NCBI RefSeq assembly: GCF_019966535.1
Contig: NZ_JAIMID010000014.1
Location: 64,001 to 128,000, forward strand
Origin: Mesobacterium pallidum
Lineage (GTDB): Bacteria; Pseudomonadota; Alphaproteobacteria; Rhodobacterales; Rhodobacteraceae
Length of the DNA stretch: 64,000 nt
Reading direction: 5' to 3'
The notes under the pieces were generated by a model. It searched no databases and was not told the origin of the DNA. It was given only the letters and a program-made list of their open reading frames with translations. Both the position numbers and the translations under genes were made by a program. Shown here piece after piece: positions 26,250-34,196 of this stretch. How positions within the stretch are numbered: position 1 is the first letter of the stretch; every line of letters begins with the position of its first letter.

Positions 26250-27698
26250 ATGTACGAAGCCCGGCTTCATATCCGTTCAGCGGGTGTCGATGCGCGCGAC
26301 GGCGCGGTGTTCGAGCGTCGCTCGCCCGTGAGCGGCACCCCCGTGACCCGTGCCGCCGCGGCAGGCACGCGGGACGCGCAGGATGCCGCCAGCGCCGCCG
26401 CCGCCGCCTTTCCGGCGTGGCGCGCTTTGCCGAATGCCGAAAAGCGCGCGATCCTGGCCCGCGCCCGCGACCTGATCGTCGCCCATACCGAGGAATTCGT
26501 CGAAATCGCCGCCGAAGAGCTCGGCTCGACCCCCGACTGGATCCGGTTCAACGTCTCGATCGCCGTCGATGTCTTCAACGAGGCGATGAAGATGCCGGAC
26601 GCCGTGACCGGGTGGCAGGAACAGTCGGAAAAGGACGGCATCGCCTCGACCCTCTTCCGCGAGCCGGTGGGCGTGGTCCTGTCCATCGCGCCGTGGAACG
26701 CGCCGGTGACCCTGGCGATCCGCGCCATCGTCTGGCCGCTGGCCTGCGGCAACACCGTGGTCTTCAAGGGCAGCGAGCTTTGCCCGATGCTGCATTCGCG
26801 CATCGTCGACGTGATCAGCGCGGCCGGGCTGCCCGAGGGCGCAGTCACATCCGTCCTGCACGCGCCCGAGAGGGCCGAAGAGGTGGTGACCGCGCTGGCC
26901 GCCCACCCGGCGGTGCGGCGCATCAACTTTACCGGCTCGACCCGTGTGGGCCGCATCGTGGCCGAGATCGGCGCGCGCTATCTCAAGCCCTGCCTGCTCG
27001 AACTGTCGGGCAAGGCACCGCTGATCGTGCTCGAGGATGCCGACCTGGCCGCCGCCGCCCGCGCGGCGGTCTACGGGGCCTATTTCAACCAGGGCCAGAT
27101 CTGCATGGCGACCGAGCGGGTGATCGTGCTGGATTCCGTCGCCGATGCCTTTGTCTCGGAAATGGAAGCCGCCTGCGCCGAGCTGCTGGCGCGCAAGAAC
27201 CGCGCCAAGGTCGGCGGGCTGATCAGCGCGGACAGCGCCCGCCGGGTCGAGCGGCTGATCGACGACGCCCTGGCGCGCGGCGCCACGCTGATCGCGGGCG
27301 GGCAGGTTTCGGGCGCCCATGTCGCGCCCACGCTGATCGACCGGGTAACGCCCGAGATGCAGATCTACGGCGAGGAAAGTTTCGGCCCCGTGGCCGCGAT
27401 CATGCGCGCGGGCGACGAGGCCGAGGCGTTCTCGATCGCCAACGACACGCAATACGGGCTGGTCGCCTCGATCTTCACCGCCGACACGAGCCGCGCACGC
27501 GACCTGGCGGCGCGGCTGGAAAACGGCGTCTGCCACATCAACGGCCCCACCGTCTACGACGACCCGAGCAAGCCGTTCGGCGGGCGCAAGGCATCCGGCT
27601 ATGGCCGGTTCGGCGGCACGTCCGCCATCCAGGAATTCACCGAGCTGCGGTGGATCACCATCCAGGAACCCAGGCACGACTATCCGTTCTGGATGTAA
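26250..27698 (+). CDS. Aldehyde dehydrogenase, aromatic-aldehyde type
   Basis: This 482-residue enzyme has catalytic C285 (NQGQICMATERV), general base E251 (LELSGKAP), N150 and K173. The ELSGKAP and FNQGQICMATER blocks resemble vanillin/salicylaldehyde dehydrogenases more than betaine or succinic semialdehyde ones. The start at 26250 is preceded by GGGAGGA. It is the first gene of the long operon controlled by the AraC protein, and a hairpin separates it from the binding protein gene. The product would be an aromatic or other bulky carboxylic acid. Confidence 0.85.
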   Translation: MYEARLHIRSAGVDARDGAVFERRSPVSGTPVTRAAAAGTRDAQDAASAAAAAFPAWRALPNAEKRAILARARDLIVAHTEEFVEIAAEELGSTPDWIRFNVSIAVDVFNEAMKMPDAVTGWQEQSEKDGIASTLFREPVGVVLSIAPWNAPVTLAIRAIVWPLACGNTVVFKGSELCPMLHSRIVDVISAAGLPEGAVTSVLHAPERAEEVVTALAAHPAVRRINFTGSTRVGRIVAEIGARYLKPCLLELSGKAPLIVLEDADLAAAARAAVYGAYFNQGQICMATERVIVLDSVADAFVSEMEAACAELLARKNRAKVGGLISADSARRVERLIDDALARGATLIAGGQVSGAHVAPTLIDRVTPEMQIYGEESFGPVAAIMRAGDEAEAFSIANDTQYGLVASIFTADTSRARDLAARLENGVCHINGPTVYDDPSKPFGGRKASGYGRFGGTSAIQEFTELRWITIQEPRHDYPFWM

Positions 27699-27702
27699 AC
27701 TT

Positions 27703-27720
27703 CCGCGCCGTTCGGCGCGG
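27703..27720 (+). promoter_or_regulatory. Intercistronic hairpin before the binding-protein gene
   Basis: CCGCGCC-GTTC-GGCGCGG forms a perfect 7-bp stem in the 42 bases between the aldehyde dehydrogenase stop and the binding-protein ribosome site. There is no T run, so it is more likely a processing or mRNA-stabilising stem than a terminator. Confidence 0.5.
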
Positions 27721-27740
27721 GCAAAAGGGAGGAAACGACA

Positions 27741-28940
27741 ATGAAACGCAGAACGTTCTTCAAGGCCACGACGCTGCTGGCCGCGTCGCTGGTGGCCGGG
27801 GCCGCCATGGCCGCCGATCCGATCATCGTCGGCGCGGTCGCGCCCAAGACCGGCCCGCTGGCGGGCGGCGCGGCGGTCACCCACTGGCCGAACATCGCGC
27901 TTTGGGTCAAGGAAGTGAACGAGCGCGGCGGGCTGACCGTCGGCGGTGAGCAGCGCATGCTCGAGGTCATCGAATACGACGACCAGACCAACCCGGCCGA
28001 GACGATCAAGGCCGTGCAGCGCCTGGCCACGCAGGACGATGCCGACATCATCCTCGCGCCCTATTCAACCGGCCTGAACCTTGCCGCCGCGCCGATCTTT
28101 GACCGGCTGGGGTTCCCGCAGATCACCTCGTCCGCCGCGACCGACCAGATCGGTGAGCTTTCGGCCCAGTTCAACGACATGTTCTTCCTGCTGGGCCGCT
28201 CGTCCGACCTGGCCGAGGACGCGGTCGAGGTGCTGGCCGAACTGCGCGAGGCCGGCGAGATCGGCAACCGCGTCGCCATGGTCAACGTCGCCGACGCCTT
28301 CGGCATCGAGCTGGCGGCCGTCGGCAAACCCGCGCTCGAGGCGGCCGGGTTCGAGCTGGTCTACGAGACCTCCTATCCCCTGGGCACGCCGGACCTGTCG
28401 CCGATCATGAAGGCCGCGAAGGCCGCAGAGCCCGACGCCTTCGTCGCCTGGTCCTACCCGCCCGACACCTTCGGGCTGACCGAACAGGCGATGATCGAAG
28501 AGCTGAACGTCAAGGCCTTCTACACTGCCGTCGCCACCGCCTTCCCGGCCTATGGCGGGCGCTTTGGCGCAGCGGCCGAGGGCGTGATGGGCATCGGCGG
28601 CGTGAACACCGCCTCGCCCGCGTTCCAGGATTACGCCGCGCGCCTCGAGGCCGCGACCGGGTCCAAGCCGGACTACTGGGCCTCGGGCATGATGTACGCC
28701 TCGCTTCAGATCCTCGAAGAGGCGATCGAGACGACCGGCACGCTCGACATGGCCGAGGTGACGCAGTTCATCAAGGACAATTCCTTCGAGACCGTGATGG
28801 GCACGATCGACTTCGACGACGAGAACAACAACACGGCCTACTGGACCGTCGGCCAGTGGCAGGGCGGCGAGTTCAAGGGGATCAAGGAAACCGGCCGCGA
28901 GGGCGCGGTGGCCCCGATCCTCAAGACCGGCTGGGAATAA
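27741..28940 (+). CDS. ABC transporter substrate-binding protein (branched-chain amino acid/aromatic type)
   Basis: This 399-residue periplasmic protein has a signal peptide with a twin-arginine-like KRRTFFK motif (residues 2-8) and cleavage near AMA-AD at 24. The mature part, PIIVGAVAPKTGPLAGG, is typical of the LivJ/LivK fold (Peripla_BP_6), whose members bind branched-chain amino acids, amides or aromatic acids. Two permease and two ATPase genes follow. Placed between two aldehyde dehydrogenases, an aromatic or hydroxylated substrate is more likely than an amino acid. Confidence 0.87.
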   Translation: MKRRTFFKATTLLAASLVAGAAMAADPIIVGAVAPKTGPLAGGAAVTHWPNIALWVKEVNERGGLTVGGEQRMLEVIEYDDQTNPAETIKAVQRLATQDDADIILAPYSTGLNLAAAPIFDRLGFPQITSSAATDQIGELSAQFNDMFFLLGRSSDLAEDAVEVLAELREAGEIGNRVAMVNVADAFGIELAAVGKPALEAAGFELVYETSYPLGTPDLSPIMKAAKAAEPDAFVAWSYPPDTFGLTEQAMIEELNVKAFYTAVATAFPAYGGRFGAAAEGVMGIGGVNTASPAFQDYAARLEAATGSKPDYWASGMMYASLQILEEAIETTGTLDMAEVTQFIKDNSFETVMGTIDFDDENNNTAYWTVGQWQGGEFKGIKETGREGAVAPILKTGWE

Positions 28941-28951
28941 TCCCCAAGACC

Positions 28952-28979
28952 CGCGCGGCCCCTATCCCGGGGCCGCGCG
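28952..28979 (+). promoter_or_regulatory. Hairpin after the binding-protein gene
   Basis: CGCGCGGCCCC at 28952-28962 pairs exactly with 28969-28979 around a six-base loop. It starts 11 bases after the binding-protein stop codon. No T run follows, so it probably protects the 3' end of the binding-protein mRNA and gives it a higher expression level than the permeases. Confidence 0.6.
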
Positions 28980-28997
28980 ACCCCAAGCGGAGCAGAC

Positions 28998-29864
28998 ATG
29001 GACATCCTGATAACCGGCCTCATCCTGGGCGGCACCTATGCGCTGATCGCCATGGGGCTGAACCTGCAATACGGCGTGTCGCGCATCATGAACCTCGCCA
29101 ATGGCGAGATGCTGGTGATCGGCGGCTTCACCGCCTTTGCCCTTTACACCGCCGGGCAGGTCAGCCCGCTGTTGACCATCTTCATCGTGGCGCCGGTGGC
29201 CTACGTGCTCAACTGGCTGGTCTACCGGATCATGCTGCGCCCTCTGGTCAAACGCGCCAAAAGCCGCGGGATGCTGGAGCAAGACGCGATCCTGACCACC
29301 TTCGGCCTCTCATTCGTCATGGTGGGCCTGATGCTCTGGGCCTTTGGCGGCGACTACTTCAGCTATTCCTACCTTGCGCGCCCCGTGGTCATCTTCGGTG
29401 ACAATTTCGGCCTGAACCGCGTGGTGGCCTTTGGCTGCGCGGCGCTGCTCTGCGCCGGGCTCTACCTCTGGCTCAACGTCTCGCGCGCCGGCATGGCGAT
29501 CCGCGCCGTGGCCGTGTCGCCCGAGAACGCGCGCCTGGTCGGCATCGACGTGCCCAAGCTATCCGCCCGTGCCTTTGCCCTTGGCGGAGCGGTCACGGCC
29601 GTCGGCGGCGCGGTCATCTCGACCTTCCTGACGCTCGACGCCTCGACCGGGGTGATGTTCACCATGAAGGCGCTGATCATCGTCATCATGGGCGGGGTCG
29701 GCGACGTGCGCGGCACGATCCTCGCCGCGCTGGTGCTGGGGCTGGGCGAGACGCTCGTGGCCACCTTCATCGACCCCGGCCTGACGCTGGCCGCCGCCTA
29801 TGCGCTGTTCATCGCCATCCTGCTGTTCCGGCCGCAGGGCTTTTTCGGAAGGAAACCGACATGA
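28998..29864 (+). CDS. ABC transporter permease, LivH type
   Basis: This 288-residue membrane protein shows the LivH pattern: LILGGTYALIAMGLNLQYGV near the start, NLANGEM, and GGVGDVRGTILAALVLGLGE near the end. It has about eight helices. It forms the channel with the LivM-type protein, whose start it overlaps by four bases. Third gene of the operon; the length is normal. Confidence 0.9.
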   Translation: MDILITGLILGGTYALIAMGLNLQYGVSRIMNLANGEMLVIGGFTAFALYTAGQVSPLLTIFIVAPVAYVLNWLVYRIMLRPLVKRAKSRGMLEQDAILTTFGLSFVMVGLMLWAFGGDYFSYSYLARPVVIFGDNFGLNRVVAFGCAALLCAGLYLWLNVSRAGMAIRAVAVSPENARLVGIDVPKLSARAFALGGAVTAVGGAVISTFLTLDASTGVMFTMKALIIVIMGGVGDVRGTILAALVLGLGETLVATFIDPGLTLAAAYALFIAILLFRPQGFFGRKPT

Positions 29865-30793
29865 AACGCGGCGACCTGAGCAACCTTGCATGGGGCGCTG
29901 CCCTTCTGGTGCTGGCGGCGCTGCTGCCGCTGACCGGCGACGGCTACCTGATCTCGCTGGGCGTGACGATCGCGATGTATACCGTGCTCGCCACGTCATG
30001 GGCGCTGTTCTCGGGGCCGACGCATTACATCTCTCTCGCCACGGCGGCCTTTTTCGGCGTCGGCACCTATGTCACCGGCGCGGGGATCGACCACCTGCCC
30101 TACTGGACCCTTCTGCCCATCGCCGCCGTCGTCGGCGGCGTGCTGGCGGCGTTGGTGGGGCTGGCGACGCTGCGCCTGTCGGGCGTCTACTTCGTCATCT
30201 TCACGCTGGGCCTGGCCGAGATGACGCGGCAGGTCGTCACCTGGTACCAGAACAAGACGGGCCACAAGGGCACCTACGTGCTGACCGACCTCACGGACAA
30301 CGACATCTACTGGCAGCTGGTCGCGCTCGCGGGTCTCGTGTTCCTGATCGGCTGGGCCGTGGGCCGGTCGCGCCTTGGCTTTGCGCTGCGCATCATCGGC
30401 GATGACGAGGACGTGGCCCGCCATGTCGGCATCAACACCGCGCTCAGCAAGGTCGCGCTCTTCATCGTCTCGGGCGCGGTCGCCGCCGTGGTCGGCGCGA
30501 TCATCGCGCCCCGCTACGTCTATATCGAGCCCTCGACCGCCTTTACCCCCATGCTGTCCTTCCAGGTTGTCATCATGGCGCTCCTGGGCGGCACCGGGCG
30601 CCTCTGGGGACCGCTCGTGGGGGTCATTCCCTTTACCCTGCTGTGGGAGGCGATCTCGTCCTCTTTCCCCAACCAGACGACACTGCTGCTGGGGCTGAGT
30701 TTCCTGGCCATCGTCTACCTGCTGCCGGGCGGTTTCGTCGGGCTCTGGGACCGGGTGAAGCACCGCTCGGCCCGGCGGAGGGCCCTGGCATGA
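29861..30793 (+). CDS. ABC transporter permease, LivM type
   Basis: This 310-residue membrane protein is the second permease of the importer. It has the LivM-type SLATAAFFGVGTYVTG and LRLSGVYFVIFTLGLAEMTRQ segments and the GGTGRLWGPLVG block near residue 245. It overlaps both neighbours by four bases, so permeases and first ATPase are translated together. The length is short of the E. coli LivM but normal for the family in other bacteria. Confidence 0.9.
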   Translation: MKRGDLSNLAWGAALLVLAALLPLTGDGYLISLGVTIAMYTVLATSWALFSGPTHYISLATAAFFGVGTYVTGAGIDHLPYWTLLPIAAVVGGVLAALVGLATLRLSGVYFVIFTLGLAEMTRQVVTWYQNKTGHKGTYVLTDLTDNDIYWQLVALAGLVFLIGWAVGRSRLGFALRIIGDDEDVARHVGINTALSKVALFIVSGAVAAVVGAIIAPRYVYIEPSTAFTPMLSFQVVIMALLGGTGRLWGPLVGVIPFTLLWEAISSSFPNQTTLLLGLSFLAIVYLLPGGFVGLWDRVKHRSARRRALA

Positions 30794-31518
30794 CCGCTGT
30801 CGTCAAACTTTCCGGCGCGACCAAGCAGTTCGGCGGGCTCGTCGCTGTCGACAACGTCAGCTTCGAAGTGCAGGAGCACCAGGTGCTGGGGCTCATTGGC
30901 CCGAACGGGTCGGGCAAGTCGACCACGCTGAACCTGATCTCGGGCGCCCTGCCCGTCACCGATGGCGACATCGCCCTGCGCGGCCGCGAGATCACCGGGC
31001 TTCCCGCGCGCGAGATCGCCCGCAAGGGCGTGGCGCGGACCTTCCAGCTGGTGCGGCTGCTGCCATCCATGAACGTGGTCGAGAACGTGATGGCCGGCGC
31101 GGTCTTTGGCCACCGCCGTCGCTGGGGCGCCTCGGCCGAGCGGCATGCAAAGCATGTGCTGGAAACCGTGGGGATCGCCGACAAGGCCCGGTCCCACGTC
31201 AGCCAACTGACCTATATCGACACCAAGCGCGTGGAACTGGCCCGCGCGCTGGCGGGCGAGCCCGAGGTGCTGCTGCTGGACGAATGGCTGGCCGGGCTGA
31301 ACCCGACCGAGCTGACGGAAGGCATCGACCTGATCCACCGCCTGCGGGACGAGGGGCGGACGATCATCCTGGTGGAACACGTGATGGACGCGATCCGGTC
31401 GCTTTGCGACGCCTGCGTGGTCATGTCCTCGGGCAAGAAGATCGCGGAAGGCTCGACCGAGGCGGTCCTGTCGGACCCCGAGGTGATCCGCGCCTACCTG
31501 GGGGACGACGATGCTTGA
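30790..31518 (+). CDS. ABC transporter ATPase, LivG type, with altered signature motif
   Basis: This 242-residue ATPase has a normal Walker A (GPNGSGKST, 37-45), Q-loop Q86, Walker B (LLLDE, 161-165) and H-loop H197. The ABC signature, however, reads LTYIDTKR (140-147) instead of the usual LSYGQQR-like sequence, so the signature glycine is missing, and the residue after Walker B is Trp instead of Pro (DEWLAGLNP). In a heterodimer with the LivF-type subunit this would leave one ATP site weakened, as in other asymmetric ABC transporters. Start and stop overlap the neighbours, so it is clearly part of the operon. Confidence 0.86.
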   Translation: MTAVVKLSGATKQFGGLVAVDNVSFEVQEHQVLGLIGPNGSGKSTTLNLISGALPVTDGDIALRGREITGLPAREIARKGVARTFQLVRLLPSMNVVENVMAGAVFGHRRRWGASAERHAKHVLETVGIADKARSHVSQLTYIDTKRVELARALAGEPEVLLLDEWLAGLNPTELTEGIDLIHRLRDEGRTIILVEHVMDAIRSLCDACVVMSSGKKIAEGSTEAVLSDPEVIRAYLGDDDA

Positions 31519-32692
31519 AGTCAAAGGCATTTCCGCCGCCTACGGCCAGCACCCGGCGCTCAAGGGCGCCTCGGTCCGCGTCGGCAAGGGCGAGATCGTG
31601 GTGATCCTGGGCGCCAACGGGGCCGGGAAATCGACGCTGCTCAAGGCGATCAGCGGGATCTGCGAGGGCAAGGTCACGGGCTCGATCACCATGAACGGGC
31701 ACGAGCTGGTCGGAATGAAACCCGACCGGATCGTCGAGGAAGGCATTGCGCTGGTGCCCGAGGGGCGCGGCATCTTTGGCGACCTGACGGTCGAGGAGAA
31801 CCTGACGCTGGGCGCCTATGCCCAACGCGCCAAGGACGCCGAAGAGGTGAACCTCGACCGCGTCTATACGCTGTTCCCCAAGCTGCGCGAGCGGCGGCGA
31901 CAGGTGGCGCGCACCATGTCGGGGGGCGAGCAGCAGATGGTCGCCATCGGCCGCGCGATGATGTCGAACCCGGCAGTGCTGACGCTGGACGAGCCGTCGC
32001 TGGGCCTGTCGCCGCTGCTGTCGAAGGAACTGTTTTCGAGCCTGCGCGCGGTGCGCGACACCGGCATCGGCATCCTGCTGGTCGAGCAGAACGCCAAGGC
32101 CTCGCTGGCCATCGCGGATCGCGGGTACCTGCTCGAGAACACCCAGGTGGTGCACGAGGACACGGCCGCGAACCTCGCCAAGGACCCGGCGGTGCAGAAG
32201 GCCTACCTGGGCGGGGCGGCGGCGAAACCTGGGGCCGGCAAGGGCATGCCCGCCCCTGCCCCGTCGGCCCCGCGCCCCGCCAAGGGGCCCTCGCCGTCCG
32301 AGATCGCCGCGCAGGCCATGGCGCGCATGGCCCCGCCGGCGAAACCGGCCGCAGCGCCTGCGCCCACGCCCACGCCGCAGCCTGAGCCAAGGGCTCATCC
32401 GCCCCAGCGGGCGGTCTCGCAACCGGCCCCGGTCCCGCCGGCAAGGATCGACACGGCCGACCTCGTGGCGCGGGCCAGCCAGATGGCCTCGCGCCGGGGC
32501 CAGCCGCCAGCCGCGCCCAAGCCCGGGCCGATGCCCGCGCCGACGAAACCCGCCCGCGCGGCCAGCCCACCCCGCCCCGTCATGCCCGACCTGACGGGCC
32601 AGTCGGACCGGCTGCGCGACATGCTGCAAGAGATCGAAACCGCCGCTGCCCGTGCCCGCGACCGTTCGCGCAATCGCACGCGCCAACCCTGA
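31511..32692 (+). CDS. ABC transporter ATPase, LivF type, with long C-terminal tail
   Basis: Residues 1 to about 236 are a complete LivF-type ATPase with Walker A GANGAGKST (34-42), signature MSGGEQQMVAIGRAM and Walker B VLTLDEPSLGLSP. Family members usually end near residue 235-240. This one continues for about 155 residues rich in Pro, Ala and Lys with PAPAPSAP-like runs. It ends in an acidic-to-basic helix (QSDRLRDMLQEIETAAARAR) and a basic tail. Codon use in the tail is like the rest of the gene, so it appears to be translated. The tail may recruit another protein or the membrane; the flotillin gene lies two genes downstream. Confidence 0.87.
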   Translation: MLEVKGISAAYGQHPALKGASVRVGKGEIVVILGANGAGKSTLLKAISGICEGKVTGSITMNGHELVGMKPDRIVEEGIALVPEGRGIFGDLTVEENLTLGAYAQRAKDAEEVNLDRVYTLFPKLRERRRQVARTMSGGEQQMVAIGRAMMSNPAVLTLDEPSLGLSPLLSKELFSSLRAVRDTGIGILLVEQNAKASLAIADRGYLLENTQVVHEDTAANLAKDPAVQKAYLGGAAAKPGAGKGMPAPAPSAPRPAKGPSPSEIAAQAMARMAPPAKPAAAPAPTPTPQPEPRAHPPQRAVSQPAPVPPARIDTADLVARASQMASRRGQPPAAPKPGPMPAPTKPARAASPPRPVMPDLTGQSDRLRDMLQEIETAAARARDRSRNRTRQP

Positions 32693-32707
32693 GGAAAGGA
32701 GCCACCC

Positions 32708-34183
32708 ATGCTGGACCACTCCGCCACCGCCCCGACCATCAAGGGCATGTATATCGATGGGCAATGGACGCCCGCCGCCCGCACCTTCGACGACCTCAAC
32801 CCGTCGGACAATTCGCTTTACGCCCGCATCCCGGACGGCTCGGCCGAGGACACGCGCCGCGCCATCGCCGCCGCGAAAAAGGCCTTTCCGGCCTGGTCGG
32901 GCCTCGCCTTCCACGAGCGCGCCCATTACCTGCTCAAGATCGCCGACGCCTGGGACCGCCGCAAGAATGACTTCGTCGCGGCCGCCGTGGCAGAAGGCGG
33001 GGGCTGGTTCGGCAAGGGCATGTTCGAGGCGGGCTATGTCGCCGAGGTGTTCCGCAGCGCCTCGGCCCTCTGCTACCAGAACATCGGCGAGGTGCTGCCC
33101 TCCGAGCACCACAAGTTCATGATGGCCACCCGCTTCCCGCTGGGCGTGGTCAGCGTGATCAGCCCCTGGAACATGCCCGGCATCCTGACCTCGCGCGGCT
33201 TTGCCGCCGCGCTGGCTGTCGGCAACACCGTGGTGCTGAAACCGTCCGAGGACACACCCTACGCCGGCGGATTGTACTTTGCCGAGATCCTCGAAGAGGC
33301 GGGCATCCCGGCCGGCGTCTTCAACGTCGTCACCTGCTCGCGCGAGAGCGTCGGCGCGGTGGGCGACGAGATGATCGAGAGCCCGACCGTCAAGGCCGTG
33401 TCTTTCACCGGCTCTACCGCCGTGGGGCGGCACATCGCGGCCAAGTGCGGCGCGCATCTCAAGAAGGCCTGCGTCGAGCTGGGCGGCAAGGACAGCATGA
33501 TCATCCTCGAGGATGCCGACCTCGACCACGCGGCCAAGGCGGCCAATTTCGGGTCCTTCATGCACCAGGGCCAGGTCTGCATGTCGACGGAAAAGATCCT
33601 GGTACAGGAAGGCATCTACGACGATTTCATGCGCAAGTTCCTCGCCCGCGCGGCCAAGCTCAAGACCGGCCACACCCGCGACAAGGACAACGTCATCGGC
33701 CCGCTGGTGAACACCCGCCAGGCGCTGCGCGTCAAGGCGCTGATCGACGACGCGCTGGCCAAGGGGGCTCGGGCCGAGATCGGCGGCAAGGCCTGGGACA
33801 ACTTCGTCGAGCCGACCGTGCTGACGGGCGTGACGACCGAGATGGACATCTGGCACGACGAGACCTTCGGCCCGGTCGTCATCGTCGCCCCCTTCCGCGA
33901 CGAGGCCGAGGCCATCGCGCTGAACAACGACACCGAATACGGGCTGACGGCGGCGATCATGACCCGCGACGAGGCCCGTGCCCTGCGCATGGCCGAGCAT
34001 ATCGAGACCGGCATCTGTCACGTCAATTGCCAGAACATCAACGACGAGCCGCACGTGCCCTTCGGTGGCACCAAGGCTTCGGGCGTCGGCCGTTACGGCG
34101 GGCGCTGGTCGCTGGACGCGTTCACGGAACTGCGCTGGATCACGCTGGATCGCGGCGGCCGGCACTTCCCGCCGGTTTTCTGA
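32708..34183 (+). CDS. Aldehyde dehydrogenase
   Basis: This 491-residue enzyme has catalytic C291 (HQGQVCMSTEKI), general base E257 (CVELGGKDS), N155 (PWNMPG) and K178. It resembles benzaldehyde/vanillin-type dehydrogenases, like the first gene of this operon, but the two proteins differ clearly in sequence. Two enzymes in one transcript suggest two aldehydes in one pathway, or a broad and a specific enzyme. The ribosome site is AGGAAAGGAG, with the start at 32708. A flotillin gene follows 13 bases later. Confidence 0.87.
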   Translation: MLDHSATAPTIKGMYIDGQWTPAARTFDDLNPSDNSLYARIPDGSAEDTRRAIAAAKKAFPAWSGLAFHERAHYLLKIADAWDRRKNDFVAAAVAEGGGWFGKGMFEAGYVAEVFRSASALCYQNIGEVLPSEHHKFMMATRFPLGVVSVISPWNMPGILTSRGFAAALAVGNTVVLKPSEDTPYAGGLYFAEILEEAGIPAGVFNVVTCSRESVGAVGDEMIESPTVKAVSFTGSTAVGRHIAAKCGAHLKKACVELGGKDSMIILEDADLDHAAKAANFGSFMHQGQVCMSTEKILVQEGIYDDFMRKFLARAAKLKTGHTRDKDNVIGPLVNTRQALRVKALIDDALAKGARAEIGGKAWDNFVEPTVLTGVTTEMDIWHDETFGPVVIVAPFRDEAEAIALNNDTEYGLTAAIMTRDEARALRMAEHIETGICHVNCQNINDEPHVPFGGTKASGVGRYGGRWSLDAFTELRWITLDRGGRHFPPVF

Positions 34184-34196
34184 GGAGGATGGAAAC

